NCBI RefSeq assembly: GCF_019947135.1
Contig: NZ_JAGSHT010000029.1
Span: forward strand, 1 to 64,000
Reading direction: 5' to 3'
DNA length: 64,000 nt
From: Occultella gossypii
GTDB taxonomy: Bacteria > Actinomycetota > Actinomycetes > Actinomycetales > Beutenbergiaceae
The position numbers and the translations under genes are program-made. Position 1 is the first letter of the stretch. Each line of letters starts with the position of its first letter. Positions 1-8,317 of this stretch are shown piece after piece. Below the pieces are notes generated by a model. It was not told the origin of the DNA and ran no database searches. It saw only the letters and a program-made list of their open reading frames with translations.

Positions 1-54
1 CCCCCCCCCCCGCCCCCGAACCGGACGTCCGATCACGGCCGCCGGACGAACGAG

Positions 55-1119
55 TCAGGACTGGAAGGCCGTGGGTAGATACTGCTCCACGTTCTCCGCG
101 GTCACGACCGGGGCGTACAGCTGGACCAGCCGAGGTACCTCGACCTCGACGAGGTCGGCAAGGGCACGCTGCTGGACGACGAGGCGGGCCAGCGCGATGC
201 CGTCCGCCGCCTGGGTGGCCGGGTAGATGACGGTGGCCTGGATCACGGAGTCGCCCGAGGCGATCAGTTCCATCATGTTCGCCGAGCCGGCGCCGCCGAC
301 CATGACGAACTCGTCCCTGCCGGCGGCCTCGATGGCCGCCAGCACACCGATGCCCTGGTCGTCGTCGTGGTTCCAGATGGCGTCGATCTGCGGGGCTGCT
401 TGGAGCAGGTTCGACGCAGCCGCCTCGCCGCCCTGGACCGTGAAGTCCGCGGCGACCCGGTTGTCGACGGTCTGTCCGCACTCGGCCAGCGCGTCGGAGA
501 AGCCCTGGCTGCGGTCCTGGGTGAGCGGCAGCGAGTCGATCCCGGCGATCTCGGCGACGACGGCGTCGGCGTTGTCACCGACCTGCTCGCAGATGTACTG
601 CCCGGCGCTGACACCCATTCCGTAGTTGTCGCCCAGCACGGTCACCCGGGCGGCGTTCGGGTCGGAGAACTCCCGGTCCACGTTCACCACCACGATGCCG
701 GCCTCCATGGCGCGGAGCGCCACCTCGGTGAGCGCGGCACCATCGAACGGAAGCAGCACGATCGCGTCGACGCCGTCGTTGATGAAGGTCTCGACCTGGC
801 TGATCTGCAGGTTCACATCGTTGGTGCCCTCGGCGACGCGGAGCTCGACGTCCGGATACTCGGCCGCATGATCCTCGGCGGCGCTCGTGATGGCCCCCAT
901 CCAGCCGTGGTCGGCGGCGGGTGCGGAGAACCCGATCACCACCGTGTCCCCGGCCTCGGCGTTCGGGTTGCCGCCACCGCCGCCGCCGGTGTCTTCGGTG
1001 GTTTCGCCCTCCTCGGGTGGTGGCTCGTTACTGGTGCAGCCGGCCGTGAACGTGGCCACGGCGGCCAGACCCGCGATTCCGACGAGCAGGCGCCGGCGCA
1101 ACGTCATCGGTGCAGACAT
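55..1119 (-). CDS. Sugar ABC transporter substrate-binding lipoprotein (CUT2 type)
   Basis: Extracytoplasmic solute receptor for the permease and ATPase encoded just upstream in the same leftward operon. The 354-residue protein starts with a basic signal peptide ending in a lipobox (TAGC, Cys about residue 28). An acidic Gly-rich linker follows, then a type-I periplasmic-binding fold of the ribose/xylose-binding family, starting around VVIGFSAP and showing the typical VDAIVLLPFDG and ATVIYPATQAADGI segments. An excellent Shine-Dalgarno (AAGGAGGA) sits just before the ATG at 1119. An in-frame ATG four codons later is less well spaced. The gene follows the permease by 43 bases. The ligand is probably a pentose or a related sugar, but it cannot be read from sequence. 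Confidence 0.93.
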   Translation of the reverse strand: MSAPMTLRRRLLVGIAGLAAVATFTAGCTSNEPPPEEGETTEDTGGGGGGNPNAEAGDTVVIGFSAPAADHGWMGAITSAAEDHAAEYPDVELRVAEGTNDVNLQISQVETFINDGVDAIVLLPFDGAALTEVALRAMEAGIVVVNVDREFSDPNAARVTVLGDNYGMGVSAGQYICEQVGDNADAVVAEIAGIDSLPLTQDRSQGFSDALAECGQTVDNRVAADFTVQGGEAAASNLLQAAPQIDAIWNHDDDQGIGVLAAIEAAGRDEFVMVGGAGSANMMELIASGDSVIQATVIYPATQAADGIALARLVVQQRALADLVEVEVPRLVQLYAPVVTAENVEQYLPTAFQS

Positions 1120-1162
1120 GTGTTCCTCCTTGTGGGTGGGGTTGAGGCGGGGGTGGGTCCGG

Positions 1163-2188
1163 CTACGGGGATGACGAGCCGGGCCGGTTCGCGAAGCGCT
1201 GCTGGAGCAGCACGGCGATGACGATGATGGCTCCCTTGACGATGGACTGAGCCGAGATCGAGAGATTGTTCAGCGTGAAGATGTTGTTCAGCGTCGAGAA
1301 GATCAGCACGCCCAGCACGGTGCCCACGATCGTGCCCCGGCCGCCGATGAGCAGCGTGCCACCGACCACGACCGCGGCGATCGCATCGAGCTCGTACAGC
1401 GAGCCGTGCGTGGAGCTGCCGACCGTGGTGCGGGCGATCATCATGGCGCCGGCCAGGCCGGAGCAGAACCCGCAGATCACGTAGAGGGCGACGGTGTGCG
1501 CCCGTACCCGGATCCCGGCCAGTCGCGAGGCCTCGGCGTTCCCGCCGACGGCGATGGTGCGGCGTCCGAACGTGGTCCGGTTCAGCAGCACCCAAGCCAT
1601 GGCGGCCACGATCAGGAAGACCCAGACCAGCGTGGGCAGGCCGAGCGGCCGGGATTGGAAGAAGTCCATGAACGGCGGCACGTCGAGGATCTGCGAGCGC
1701 TTGTTCGAGATGATCTCCGCCAGTCCGCGCGCGGCCACCATCATGGCCAGCGTCGCGATGAACGCGACGACCTTCCCGTACGCGATGAGGATGCCGCTGA
1801 CGAGCCCGCAAGCCGCGCCGACGGCGCAGGCGGTGAAGACGACCACGAGCCAGTGCACGTCACCGGCGATCGTCTGGGTGGCGAGCGTCGACGCCCAGAC
1901 CGAGGAGAGGCCGAGTACGGAACCGACGGACAGGTCGATGCCACCGCCGGTGATCACGAACGTCATGCCGACACTGACCACGCCGATGACCGAGGCGAAC
2001 CTCAGGATCGTGACGAAGTTGTCGCCGTCGAGGAATCGCACGTCGGCGGTGAACCACCCCACCGCGCACAGCACGAGCAACGCTATGACCAGCCCGAGGT
2101 TTCGGGCCAGTGAGCCCGGGAGCGTGTATCGGCGGGTGCCCTCACGGACCGTCTCGTCCGGCGGCACCGGATCTGTGAAGGCGCTCAT
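1163..2188 (-). CDS. Sugar ABC transporter permease (RbsC/AraH family)
   Basis: Membrane permease of the CUT2 importer. The 341-residue product (ATG at 2188) has about nine hydrophobic segments and the family hallmark region GMTFVITGGGIDLSVGSV, followed by GRGTIVGTVLGV near the C terminus. The reading frame stays open far upstream, but the ATG at 2188 overlaps the ATPase stop codon as ATGA, is followed by a normal cytoplasmic N terminus, and gives the family length. It would work as a homodimer with the ATPase (2185-3696) and the receptor (55-1119). Translation is probably coupled to the ATPase gene. Confidence 0.93.
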   Translation of the reverse strand: MSAFTDPVPPDETVREGTRRYTLPGSLARNLGLVIALLVLCAVGWFTADVRFLDGDNFVTILRFASVIGVVSVGMTFVITGGGIDLSVGSVLGLSSVWASTLATQTIAGDVHWLVVVFTACAVGAACGLVSGILIAYGKVVAFIATLAMMVAARGLAEIISNKRSQILDVPPFMDFFQSRPLGLPTLVWVFLIVAAMAWVLLNRTTFGRRTIAVGGNAEASRLAGIRVRAHTVALYVICGFCSGLAGAMMIARTTVGSSTHGSLYELDAIAAVVVGGTLLIGGRGTIVGTVLGVLIFSTLNNIFTLNNLSISAQSIVKGAIIVIAVLLQQRFANRPGSSSP

Positions 2189-3696
2189 GCGGCCTCTCCT
2201 TCCATGACGAGGTCGAGGACCCGGTGTTCGTCGATCTCGTGGGCCGGCCCGGTGTGGACCACACGCCCGTCGGCGACGACGTGGATGGTGTCGCTCATGC
2301 CGAGGACCTCGGGGAGCTCGCTGGAGACGACGAGGACGGCGGTGCCGGTCGCGGCCAGCGCGACGATCAGCTGGTAGATCTCGGCCCGGGCACCGACGTC
2401 CACACCGCGGGTCGGCTCGTCCAGGACCAGCACCCGGCACCCGTGCTCGAGCCAGCGGCCGAGCAGGATCTTCTGCTGGTTGCCCCCGGAGAGTGTCCTG
2501 GTCACCCGGCTCGGGTCGGCGGGATGCAGTTGGAGCCCGGCGATCTGCCGGTCGGCGGCCCGGCGCTCGCGCAGTTCGTCCAGGAATCCACCTCGGGCGA
2601 ACCTCGCGAACGAGGACAGGGTGATGTTCCGGTAGACCGGCTCGTCCAGGAGCAGGCCCTGACTCTTGCGTTCCTCCGGGCACAGTCCCACTCCGGCGGC
2701 CACGGCGGACGTGACCGAACCCGGCCGCAGCGGCGCCCCGTCCACCCAGACCCGTCCGGTGCCGGCTCGACGCGCCCCGCAGATGGTCTCCAGGATCTCG
2801 GAACGACCCGAACCCACCAGACCGGCGAGCCCGACGATCTCACCGGCTCGGATCCGCAGGGACACGTCCTCGAAGATCCCCGGTACCGAGAGGCCCTCAG
2901 CGACCAGCACGTCCGGGGCGTCCGGGGCCACCGCCGGTCGCGGCGGGAACACGTACTCCTCGCTGCGCCCGGTCATCAGGGTGATCAGCTCCCTGGTGGA
3001 CGTCTGCTCCACCGGGATCCCGATGGCGACCGTCTGCCCGTTCTTCAGCACCGTGATGCGGTCCCCGATCTGGCGGATCTCCTCGAGGCGGTGCGAGATG
3101 TAGATGATCGCCACACCTGCGGCGGTGACCTCGCGTACCACCCGGAACAGGGTGGCGACCTCCTCGGAGTCGAGGACGGCCGAGGGTTCGTCCATCACGA
3201 TCAGGCGGGCCTGGCGCGACAGCGCACGGGCCATCGAGACGATCTGCTTGCCGGCTGCGGACAGATTGCCGACCTCGGTCCGGGGCGAGATCTCCCTGTG
3301 CCCGAGCTGCGCGAGCAGGTCCCGCGTTCGCCGGATCATGGCCCCGGAGCTGCTCACGCCCGCAGTGGAGAGCTCGTGGCCGAGGAAGACGTTCTCGGCG
3401 ACGGTGAGACCGTCGACGACATCCAGTTCCTGGTACATCGTGGCGATCCCCAGCCGCAGGGCCGCCACCGGGCTCGTGATCGCGACCGGATGCCCGTCGA
3501 TGTGGATGTCGCCGGCGTTGGGCTGGTGTGCCCCCGCGAGCACCTTGATGAGCGTCGACTTCCCTGCACCGTTCTGGCCGAGGACGCAGTGCACCTCGCC
3601 GGCGCGCACGTCGAGGTCGACGCCATCCAGGGCCCTGGCACCCGGGAAGTGTTTGACGATGCCACGCATCGTCAGGAACGCGCCGTCGCTGACCAT
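2185..3696 (-). CDS. Sugar ABC transporter ATP-binding protein, double ABC domain (RbsA/XylG type)
   Basis: Energy-coupling subunit of the sugar importer. The 503-residue protein has two ABC cassettes. The first has a canonical Walker A (GQNGAGKST, about residues 40-48) and Walker B (LIVMDEPSA), but its signature is the variant LSAAGKQ. The second has a degenerate Walker A (GLVGSGRSE), an intact signature LSGGNQQK and Walker B VLVLDEPTRG. This asymmetry is normal in RbsA-type proteins. It is the first gene of the operon. A possible promoter ends seven bases before the ATG, so the mRNA may be leaderless. A ROK regulator is divergent and is the likely controller. Confidence 0.94.
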   Translation of the reverse strand: MVSDGAFLTMRGIVKHFPGARALDGVDLDVRAGEVHCVLGQNGAGKSTLIKVLAGAHQPNAGDIHIDGHPVAITSPVAALRLGIATMYQELDVVDGLTVAENVFLGHELSTAGVSSSGAMIRRTRDLLAQLGHREISPRTEVGNLSAAGKQIVSMARALSRQARLIVMDEPSAVLDSEEVATLFRVVREVTAAGVAIIYISHRLEEIRQIGDRITVLKNGQTVAIGIPVEQTSTRELITLMTGRSEEYVFPPRPAVAPDAPDVLVAEGLSVPGIFEDVSLRIRAGEIVGLAGLVGSGRSEILETICGARRAGTGRVWVDGAPLRPGSVTSAVAAGVGLCPEERKSQGLLLDEPVYRNITLSSFARFARGGFLDELRERRAADRQIAGLQLHPADPSRVTRTLSGGNQQKILLGRWLEHGCRVLVLDEPTRGVDVGARAEIYQLIVALAATGTAVLVVSSELPEVLGMSDTIHVVADGRVVHTGPAHEIDEHRVLDLVMEGEAA

Positions 3697-3703
3697 GCGG
3701 CCG

Positions 3704-3733
3704 AACCTAGGCGGCGCTTCTGCCTGCCGTCAA
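3704..3733 (-). promoter_or_regulatory. Putative leaderless promoter of the sugar ABC operon
   Basis: On the minus strand TTGACG (3733-3728) is followed after 18 bases by TAGGTT (3709-3704). Seven bases then separate that hexamer from the ATG at 3696, placing the expected transcription start at the start codon. No Shine-Dalgarno precedes the ATG, consistent with a leaderless mRNA. The call rests on consensus matching only. Confidence 0.5.
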
Positions 3734-3754
3734 GCAAAAGTCGGCGGGTCGGTC

Positions 3755-3803
3755 TTCTGTGACCGATCCGTGATCCCTATAGTGGTCGTTCGCCGCTAGG
3801 AGG
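3755..3803 (+). promoter_or_regulatory. Putative promoter and ribosome-binding site of the ROK regulator
   Basis: A TATAGT hexamer (3778-3783) with a weak TTCTGT (3755-3760) 17 bases upstream precedes a strong Shine-Dalgarno, TAGGAGGA, at about 3796-3803. The SD fixes the GTG start at 3808. A short repeat, GTGACCGATCC then GTGATCC, overlaps the spacer and could be an operator half-site. The promoter call is by consensus only. Confidence 0.45.
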
Positions 3804-3807
3804 ACCC

Positions 3808-4989
3808 GTGGGTGAGACCCGCCGATCGACTGCCGCGCCCGCCGGGTTGAGCTCGGTACTGGCGCTGCTGCGCGACGGCGTCCCGCGCTCGCGCGCAGAG
3901 CTCGTGGAGCTGACCGGTCACGCCCGCTCGACCATCGCCCAGCGCGTCGACCTGCTCCTCAAGAGCGGACTGTTGACCCACGGCGGCGCGGCCAGTTCCA
4001 CCGGGGGACGCCCGCCGGAGACCTTCGCCTTCGCCCCGGCGTCACGGATCGTCCTCGCGGCGGACCTCGGCGCCGCACACCTACAGATGGCCGTCACCGA
4101 CCTCGGCGGCACGATCCTCGCGCAGCGACGAGAGGTCGCCGCGATCTCCGATGGGCCCGAAGCCGTCCTCGCGCGCGTGTGCGCCCTCGGCATCGAACTA
4201 CTCGACGAGGTCAGTCGGCCGCGCCGCGACCTCGTGGGGGTCGGAGTGGGGGTGCCGGGCCCGGTCGAGCATGAGACCGGCCGCCCCCGCAACCCCCCGA
4301 TCATGCCGGGCTGGGACGGCGCCGACATCCCCGGCGTGCTGGCCGCGTCGTTCCGGACCCCGGTGCTGGTCGACAACGATGTGAACCTGATGGCCGCCGG
4401 TGAACACTGGCGGCTGTACGCCGACGTCGACGACCTGGTCTTCGTCAAGGTCGCGACGGGCATCGGCGCGGGCATCATCACGGCGGGCCGGGTCTATCGC
4501 GGCGCCCAGGGCGCCGCCGGGGATCTCGGCCACATCGCCGTGCCTGGCGGCGAGCCCGTGGCGTGCACCTGCGGTAACACCGGCTGCCTCGAGGCACTCG
4601 CCAGCCGCGGTGCGGTTCGCCGTGCGTGGCTCGCCGCGGGCCGCAGCGCCGAGGAGGCCGGTGGCGTCTCCGCCCTGATCGCCACTGGGGACACCCTGGC
4701 GCTCGACCTCACGTGGCGCGCGGGCCGGGACATCGGGTCCGTGCTGGCCGGCACCGTGAGCCTGCTCAACCCCTCAGTGGTGGTCATCGGTGGGTCCATG
4801 GCGATGGACAACCCGGTCCTCATCGAGGCGATCAGCGACGTCATCCTGACCCGCTCGCTGGCGTTGGCCACCCGTGACCTCCGGATCGTGGGCACCGGCA
4901 CGGGCAGCCAGGCGGCGGTGCTCGGCGCGAGCCGGATGGTGGCCGATCACGTGCTCTCGGACGAGGCCATCGAGTCCCTCCTGGCGTGA
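3808..4989 (+). CDS. ROK-family transcriptional regulator
   Basis: Probable sugar-responsive repressor of the divergent ABC importer. The 393-residue protein has an N-terminal winged helix (about residues 12-70, LVELTGHARSTIAQRVDLLL) and a ROK sugar-kinase-like domain. That domain shows DLGAAHLQMAV, GVGVPGPV, DNDVNLMA, GDLGHIAVPGG and the zinc motif CTCGNTGCLE. The combined HTH-ROK architecture identifies the NagC/XylR-type regulators rather than free glucokinases. The GTG start at 3808 follows a strong SD. The 3' end overlaps the convergent sensor-kinase gene by 43 bases. The inducer is probably the imported sugar or its phosphate, by context. Confidence 0.92.
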   Translation: MGETRRSTAAPAGLSSVLALLRDGVPRSRAELVELTGHARSTIAQRVDLLLKSGLLTHGGAASSTGGRPPETFAFAPASRIVLAADLGAAHLQMAVTDLGGTILAQRREVAAISDGPEAVLARVCALGIELLDEVSRPRRDLVGVGVGVPGPVEHETGRPRNPPIMPGWDGADIPGVLAASFRTPVLVDNDVNLMAAGEHWRLYADVDDLVFVKVATGIGAGIITAGRVYRGAQGAAGDLGHIAVPGGEPVACTCGNTGCLEALASRGAVRRAWLAAGRSAEEAGGVSALIATGDTLALDLTWRAGRDIGSVLAGTVSLLNPSVVVIGGSMAMDNPVLIEAISDVILTRSLALATRDLRIVGTGTGSQAAVLGASRMVADHVLSDEAIESLLA

Positions 4990-7289
4990 GCCTCCCGGCC
5001 GAGTCGGTCCAGCTCGGCCCGCTCGTCGCCGCCCGGTCCGCTCCGAAGCACCGTCGCGAACACCGCCCGCCCCACTGGCAGCAGCCGCACCGTCACAGAG
5101 CCCGCCTCCTGCGCGTCGACGAGTTCGGCCAGAGCCAGGGTGAAGCCATCCTCCAGAAGCCCAGCCCGATCGGCACGATGGTCCGGGTCGGCCGGCCCGG
5201 CCCGGTCGGCAGGCTCGGAACCGCCGGCCCGGTCATCGAGCAGCAGGACGTCCACGCCCCGGCGGCGGGCGGCGTCCACAGCCGCGGCCACGCGCGTCCG
5301 CGCCAGTGCCGGCGCCCGCAGCCGGTCCCGGACGTGCGCCTCGGCGATGCGGCACTCCATCCGGTCGGCGGCGGTCAGCGCCCTGGGCGGATCGGTGGCC
5401 GCCAGATCCACGACGCGCCGCAGCGGCGGCCCGGCCACCTGGGCGATCGTGAGCAGTTCCGCCGCGGTCCTGGCCAGCGCAGTTTCCTCGGCGGCGAGCG
5501 CCCGCGCGGAGGCCGCATCAGCGCGGCGATGCGCGGTGAGCCGGGCCAGCATCCGTCGCAACAGCGCCGACCAGGCGAGCCCCACCGCGGTTGCGGCCAC
5601 CGGCAGCGCGAGGACGGCCGACACCGTCGCGGCCGGCGCACCCACCCAGCCACCCCAGACCGCCACCGCGGCCGCCGTCGCGCCGACCGACGCCAGTCCC
5701 GCCCAGGTGCGGCCCCGCACCATGAGCAGCGCCGCGAGGTAGGCACCGGTCTGCAGCAGCCAGGCCCGCTCCCCTGGCGCCCCACCCAGCTGGGGCAGGA
5801 ACAGGAGCGCGTTCACGGGGGCCACTGCGGCCGCGACCACGGTGGCCCGCCAGGGCAGCGGATCGTCCGTGGGCGTGCTGAGGGCGAGCGCCCCGGCGAG
5901 GCTGACGAGCAGCGCGACGCCGATCGCGGCGGGCTGCGGGTAGGTGTGCCAGAGCAGCGCGGACTGGACCGCTCCGGTCGTCCAGACCAGGACCAGCACC
6001 ACCCGTGCGGCCGGGGTCGCAAGTCCCGAGATGCGGCTACCCGCGTGGGGGCCCGGGTTCGCGCCGCCGGCGGCACCACCGGTCCCGGGACCTGGGTGGC
6101 CTGCGACCGGCCCGACCCAGCTGAGCTCGACCACCGCGCCGTGGCCGGGCTCGGAGCGCACCCGCGCGTCTCCTCCCGGCACGGCGCGCATCCGGGCGAG
6201 CACGCTGTCCCGAAGGCCCAGCCGGTCCGGGGCCACGTCGTCGGGATCGAAGCCGGAGCCGTCGTCCTCGACGGTCACGGCCACCCGTCCCGGCTCGACG
6301 GTCAGCCGGAGGCGGCGACGGACCGTGGTCGCGCCGGCGACCGGGCGCGCGTGACGCAGACTGTTGTCGATCGCCTGCGCGCAGGCCGCGACGAGCGCAT
6401 CCGCGGCTTGGTCAGGTAGCACCATCCGCGTGGTCTCCAGTGGCGCGACGAACTGGAGCCCGTGGTCGCGCGCGAGTGCCCCCAGGTCGGCATGCAGATG
6501 CCCCGGCCGGCCGTGGGTGGGCGCCACCGCGCCGCGCAGGACCGCAAGCGCCCGCCCGGCCTGGGTGGCGACGGACTCGGGCACGACCTTGGTCCGCATC
6601 GCGAGGGTCAACGCGGTCAGCACGTCGTCGTGGATGAGCGCGGTCAGCCGGGCGTGTGCCCCGGCACGAGAGCGCGCCGCGGCGGCGAGCGCCGCATTGC
6701 GCTCGACCTCCCGTTCGGAGCCGCGCAGGGCACGCAGTTGGGTGTCGATGGCGAACAGGATGACCACGAACGCCACATTGCCCAGATGGATGATCGCCCG
6801 GAGCAGGATCTGCCGGTCGACGCTCCCGTCGACCAGGAACAGACTCAACGGCAGGAGCGCGGCCGCGATCAGCGCGTACCCGACCGCCGTCCGCCACGCC
6901 CATGACACGGCCGCGAACCCGACGGCCGCGGGCTCGAGCACCCACACGGACGGTTCGTCGTCGCCGCTCGACCGGGCCAGGACCCACGTCGAGACGAGCA
7001 CCAGGTAGAGGATCGGAAAGCACGCCCAGCCCCGGCGCAACAGCCGCTGCGGCAGGTGGAACGCACCCACGGCGAGGACCACGCCGATACCGATCAGGGC
7101 GAGGACGCCGAGGCGCCAGCCGACATGTGCGTGCGACCACCGGGTGAGACCGTCCCCGAAGTGGACCGCGACCAGGGTCAGTGCGCCGATGGACACCATG
7201 GCGCCCATCCGGCGACGCACACTCATGGCTCGCGCGGTCGCCACGATCGTGCTCGATCCCTGCCGTCGGTCGTCGGGAGAGCCGTTCAC
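4947..7289 (-). CDS. Sensor histidine kinase with duplicated membrane/kinase-like module
   Basis: Membrane sensor of the two-component system completed by the NarL-type regulator upstream, whose stop it overlaps (ATGA). The 780-residue protein opens with several transmembrane segments (about residues 25-175). A HisKA_3-type helix follows with phospho-acceptor LIHDDVLTALTL (His near 217), then an HATPase_c domain with AQAIDNSLRHA and VEDDGSGFDPDD (about 300-390). Unusually, a second group of five or six hydrophobic helices follows (about 425-590). The protein ends in an Ala/Arg-rich, partly helical region resembling a worn second dimerisation domain without an obvious His or N-box. The family is usually 380-450 residues. 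Either a tandem duplication or fusion to a second sensor is possible; I cannot decide. Confidence 0.85.
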   Translation of the reverse strand: MNGSPDDRRQGSSTIVATARAMSVRRRMGAMVSIGALTLVAVHFGDGLTRWSHAHVGWRLGVLALIGIGVVLAVGAFHLPQRLLRRGWACFPILYLVLVSTWVLARSSGDDEPSVWVLEPAAVGFAAVSWAWRTAVGYALIAAALLPLSLFLVDGSVDRQILLRAIIHLGNVAFVVILFAIDTQLRALRGSEREVERNAALAAAARSRAGAHARLTALIHDDVLTALTLAMRTKVVPESVATQAGRALAVLRGAVAPTHGRPGHLHADLGALARDHGLQFVAPLETTRMVLPDQAADALVAACAQAIDNSLRHARPVAGATTVRRRLRLTVEPGRVAVTVEDDGSGFDPDDVAPDRLGLRDSVLARMRAVPGGDARVRSEPGHGAVVELSWVGPVAGHPGPGTGGAAGGANPGPHAGSRISGLATPAARVVLVLVWTTGAVQSALLWHTYPQPAAIGVALLVSLAGALALSTPTDDPLPWRATVVAAAVAPVNALLFLPQLGGAPGERAWLLQTGAYLAALLMVRGRTWAGLASVGATAAAVAVWGGWVGAPAATVSAVLALPVAATAVGLAWSALLRRMLARLTAHRRADAASARALAAEETALARTAAELLTIAQVAGPPLRRVVDLAATDPPRALTAADRMECRIAEAHVRDRLRAPALARTRVAAAVDAARRRGVDVLLLDDRAGGSEPADRAGPADPDHRADRAGLLEDGFTLALAELVDAQEAGSVTVRLLPVGRAVFATVLRSGPGGDERAELDRLGREAHARRDSMASSEST

Positions 7290-7960
7290 CCCGGTCCTGG
7301 CAACACGCCGTCCTCGACGGCGCGCATGTACAACTCCACCTTCGTGTGCGCCGGCCGCTCCACGGCGGCGTACTTCACCCGGATGCGGCGGATGTGGTCC
7401 AGCACCGTCTCCCGGGACACGCCCAGCAGCCGGGCCACCCGGTCGGCCTTCTCCCCGGACGCGTACAACTCCAGCACCTGCCGCTCGCGGGGCGACAGCC
7501 CAGGGGCGTGCGGGTCACTGTCCACGGCCGCGGCCCACTCGGTGGAGGCGACCACCTCGCCGCGAGCGACGTGCCGCAGGGCCTCGAGCAGGTGCTCGGA
7601 GTCCTCGGACTTGCGGACCATGCCGGCGATCCCGGCGCGTGCCGCAGCGCGCACCAGATCCACATCGTCGCCGGAGGTGAAGGCGAGGACCTCGGCACCC
7701 GCCTGTCGCAACCTGCTGATGTTCTGCCAGATCGACGAGCCGTCCGCCAGGCGCAGGTCCAGCAGCACCACGTCCAGATCCGCGGTGCCGGCGAGCAGGT
7801 CGGCCACCGTGGGCTCCGCGGCCACGAACTCCAGGTCAGGATGGTCGGTCAGCAGCGCACGCACGCCGAGACCGACCACGTCATGATCGTCCACGAGGCC
7901 GATCCGGGAGACCGTGTTCGTGTGTGCCGGGGCATCGACCCGCCGTGAGTCAACCGTCAT
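7286..7960 (-). CDS. NarL/LuxR-family response regulator
   Basis: DNA-binding partner of the sensor kinase at 4947-7289. The 224-residue product has a receiver domain (IGLVDDHDVVG, phospho-acceptor Asp in VVLLDLRLADG near residue 65, conserved Lys in VRKSED) and a C-terminal LuxR helix-turn-helix (LSPRERQVLELYASGEKA through VSRETVLDHIRRI). The frame is open further upstream, but the ATG at 7960 has AAGGGG eight bases before it and gives a normal length. It overlaps the kinase gene by four bases. A 33-bp palindrome about 125 bases upstream, shared with the divergent AbgT gene, is a natural candidate binding site. Confidence 0.92.
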   Translation of the reverse strand: MTVDSRRVDAPAHTNTVSRIGLVDDHDVVGLGVRALLTDHPDLEFVAAEPTVADLLAGTADLDVVLLDLRLADGSSIWQNISRLRQAGAEVLAFTSGDDVDLVRAAARAGIAGMVRKSEDSEHLLEALRHVARGEVVASTEWAAAVDSDPHAPGLSPRERQVLELYASGEKADRVARLLGVSRETVLDHIRRIRVKYAAVERPAHTKVELYMRAVEDGVLPGPG

Positions 7961-8085
7961 CGAGTGGCCCCTTATGTCGTATCGCGCTTCCTGCCACAGG
8001 CTGAGCGCCCCGCCCGCACCCGCTCCTGTGCGTCCCACCCTAGCCAACGGTGGGCGCCGGCCGCCCGAGGGTCGATCGACGCCAA

Positions 8086-8118
8086 CCCCTAGTTCTGGGG
8101 ATCCCCCAGGACTAGGGG
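8086..8118. promoter_or_regulatory. 33-bp palindrome, candidate NarL-type operator
   Basis: Two 16-base arms around T8102 match at 14 of 16 positions (left begins CCCCTAGTTCTGGGG, right ends AGGACTAGGGG). A further half-site, ACTAGGG, lies at 8147-8153. It sits between the response-regulator gene and the divergent AbgT transporter gene, so it may serve autoregulation and control of the transporter. Binding is inferred from position and symmetry. A hairpin in either transcript is the alternative. Confidence 0.55.
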
Positions 8119-8221
8119 AAGTCTGTTGCCCGCGTGCAGCCGCTCACTAGGGTCGTCAATGACCGACTCCGTGCGCCGCACGCCGGTCGGCCGACGGCGC
8201 ACACTCGGGAGAGGAATTCGG

Positions 8222-8317
8222 ATGAATACTCGGACCACGATCGTCGAGACGCCAACGATGCCGTCCAGGTCGGTGCGCGTCACCGCGGCTGCGATGGGGG
8301 CAGGCCGTGGCTGCTGA
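8222..8317 (+). CDS. Putative 31-residue upstream ORF (leader peptide) of the AbgT gene
   Basis: ATG at 8222 is preceded by a convincing Shine-Dalgarno (GAGAGGAA, about 8209-8216). The ORF encodes 31 residues starting MNTRTTIVETP and ending GRGC. Its stop (8315-8317) lies inside the transporter gene, whose GTG is at 8307, so the two overlap by 11 bases in different frames. The layout suggests translational coupling or an attenuating uORF. There is no run of one amino acid to indicate amino-acid attenuation, and no homologue is recognised. Confidence 0.4.
   Translation: MNTRTTIVETPTMPSRSVRVTAAAMGAGRGC

Noticed and set aside
1-54. Run of C at the window start
   Set aside because: Only an 11-base C tract followed by GC-rich sequence; too short to interpret, could be part of a cut-off terminator or an assembly edge.
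5000-6419. Plus-strand open frame opposite the sensor kinase
   Set aside because: Arg/Pro/Gly-rich composition typical of antisense frames in GC-rich genes; no SD or motif.
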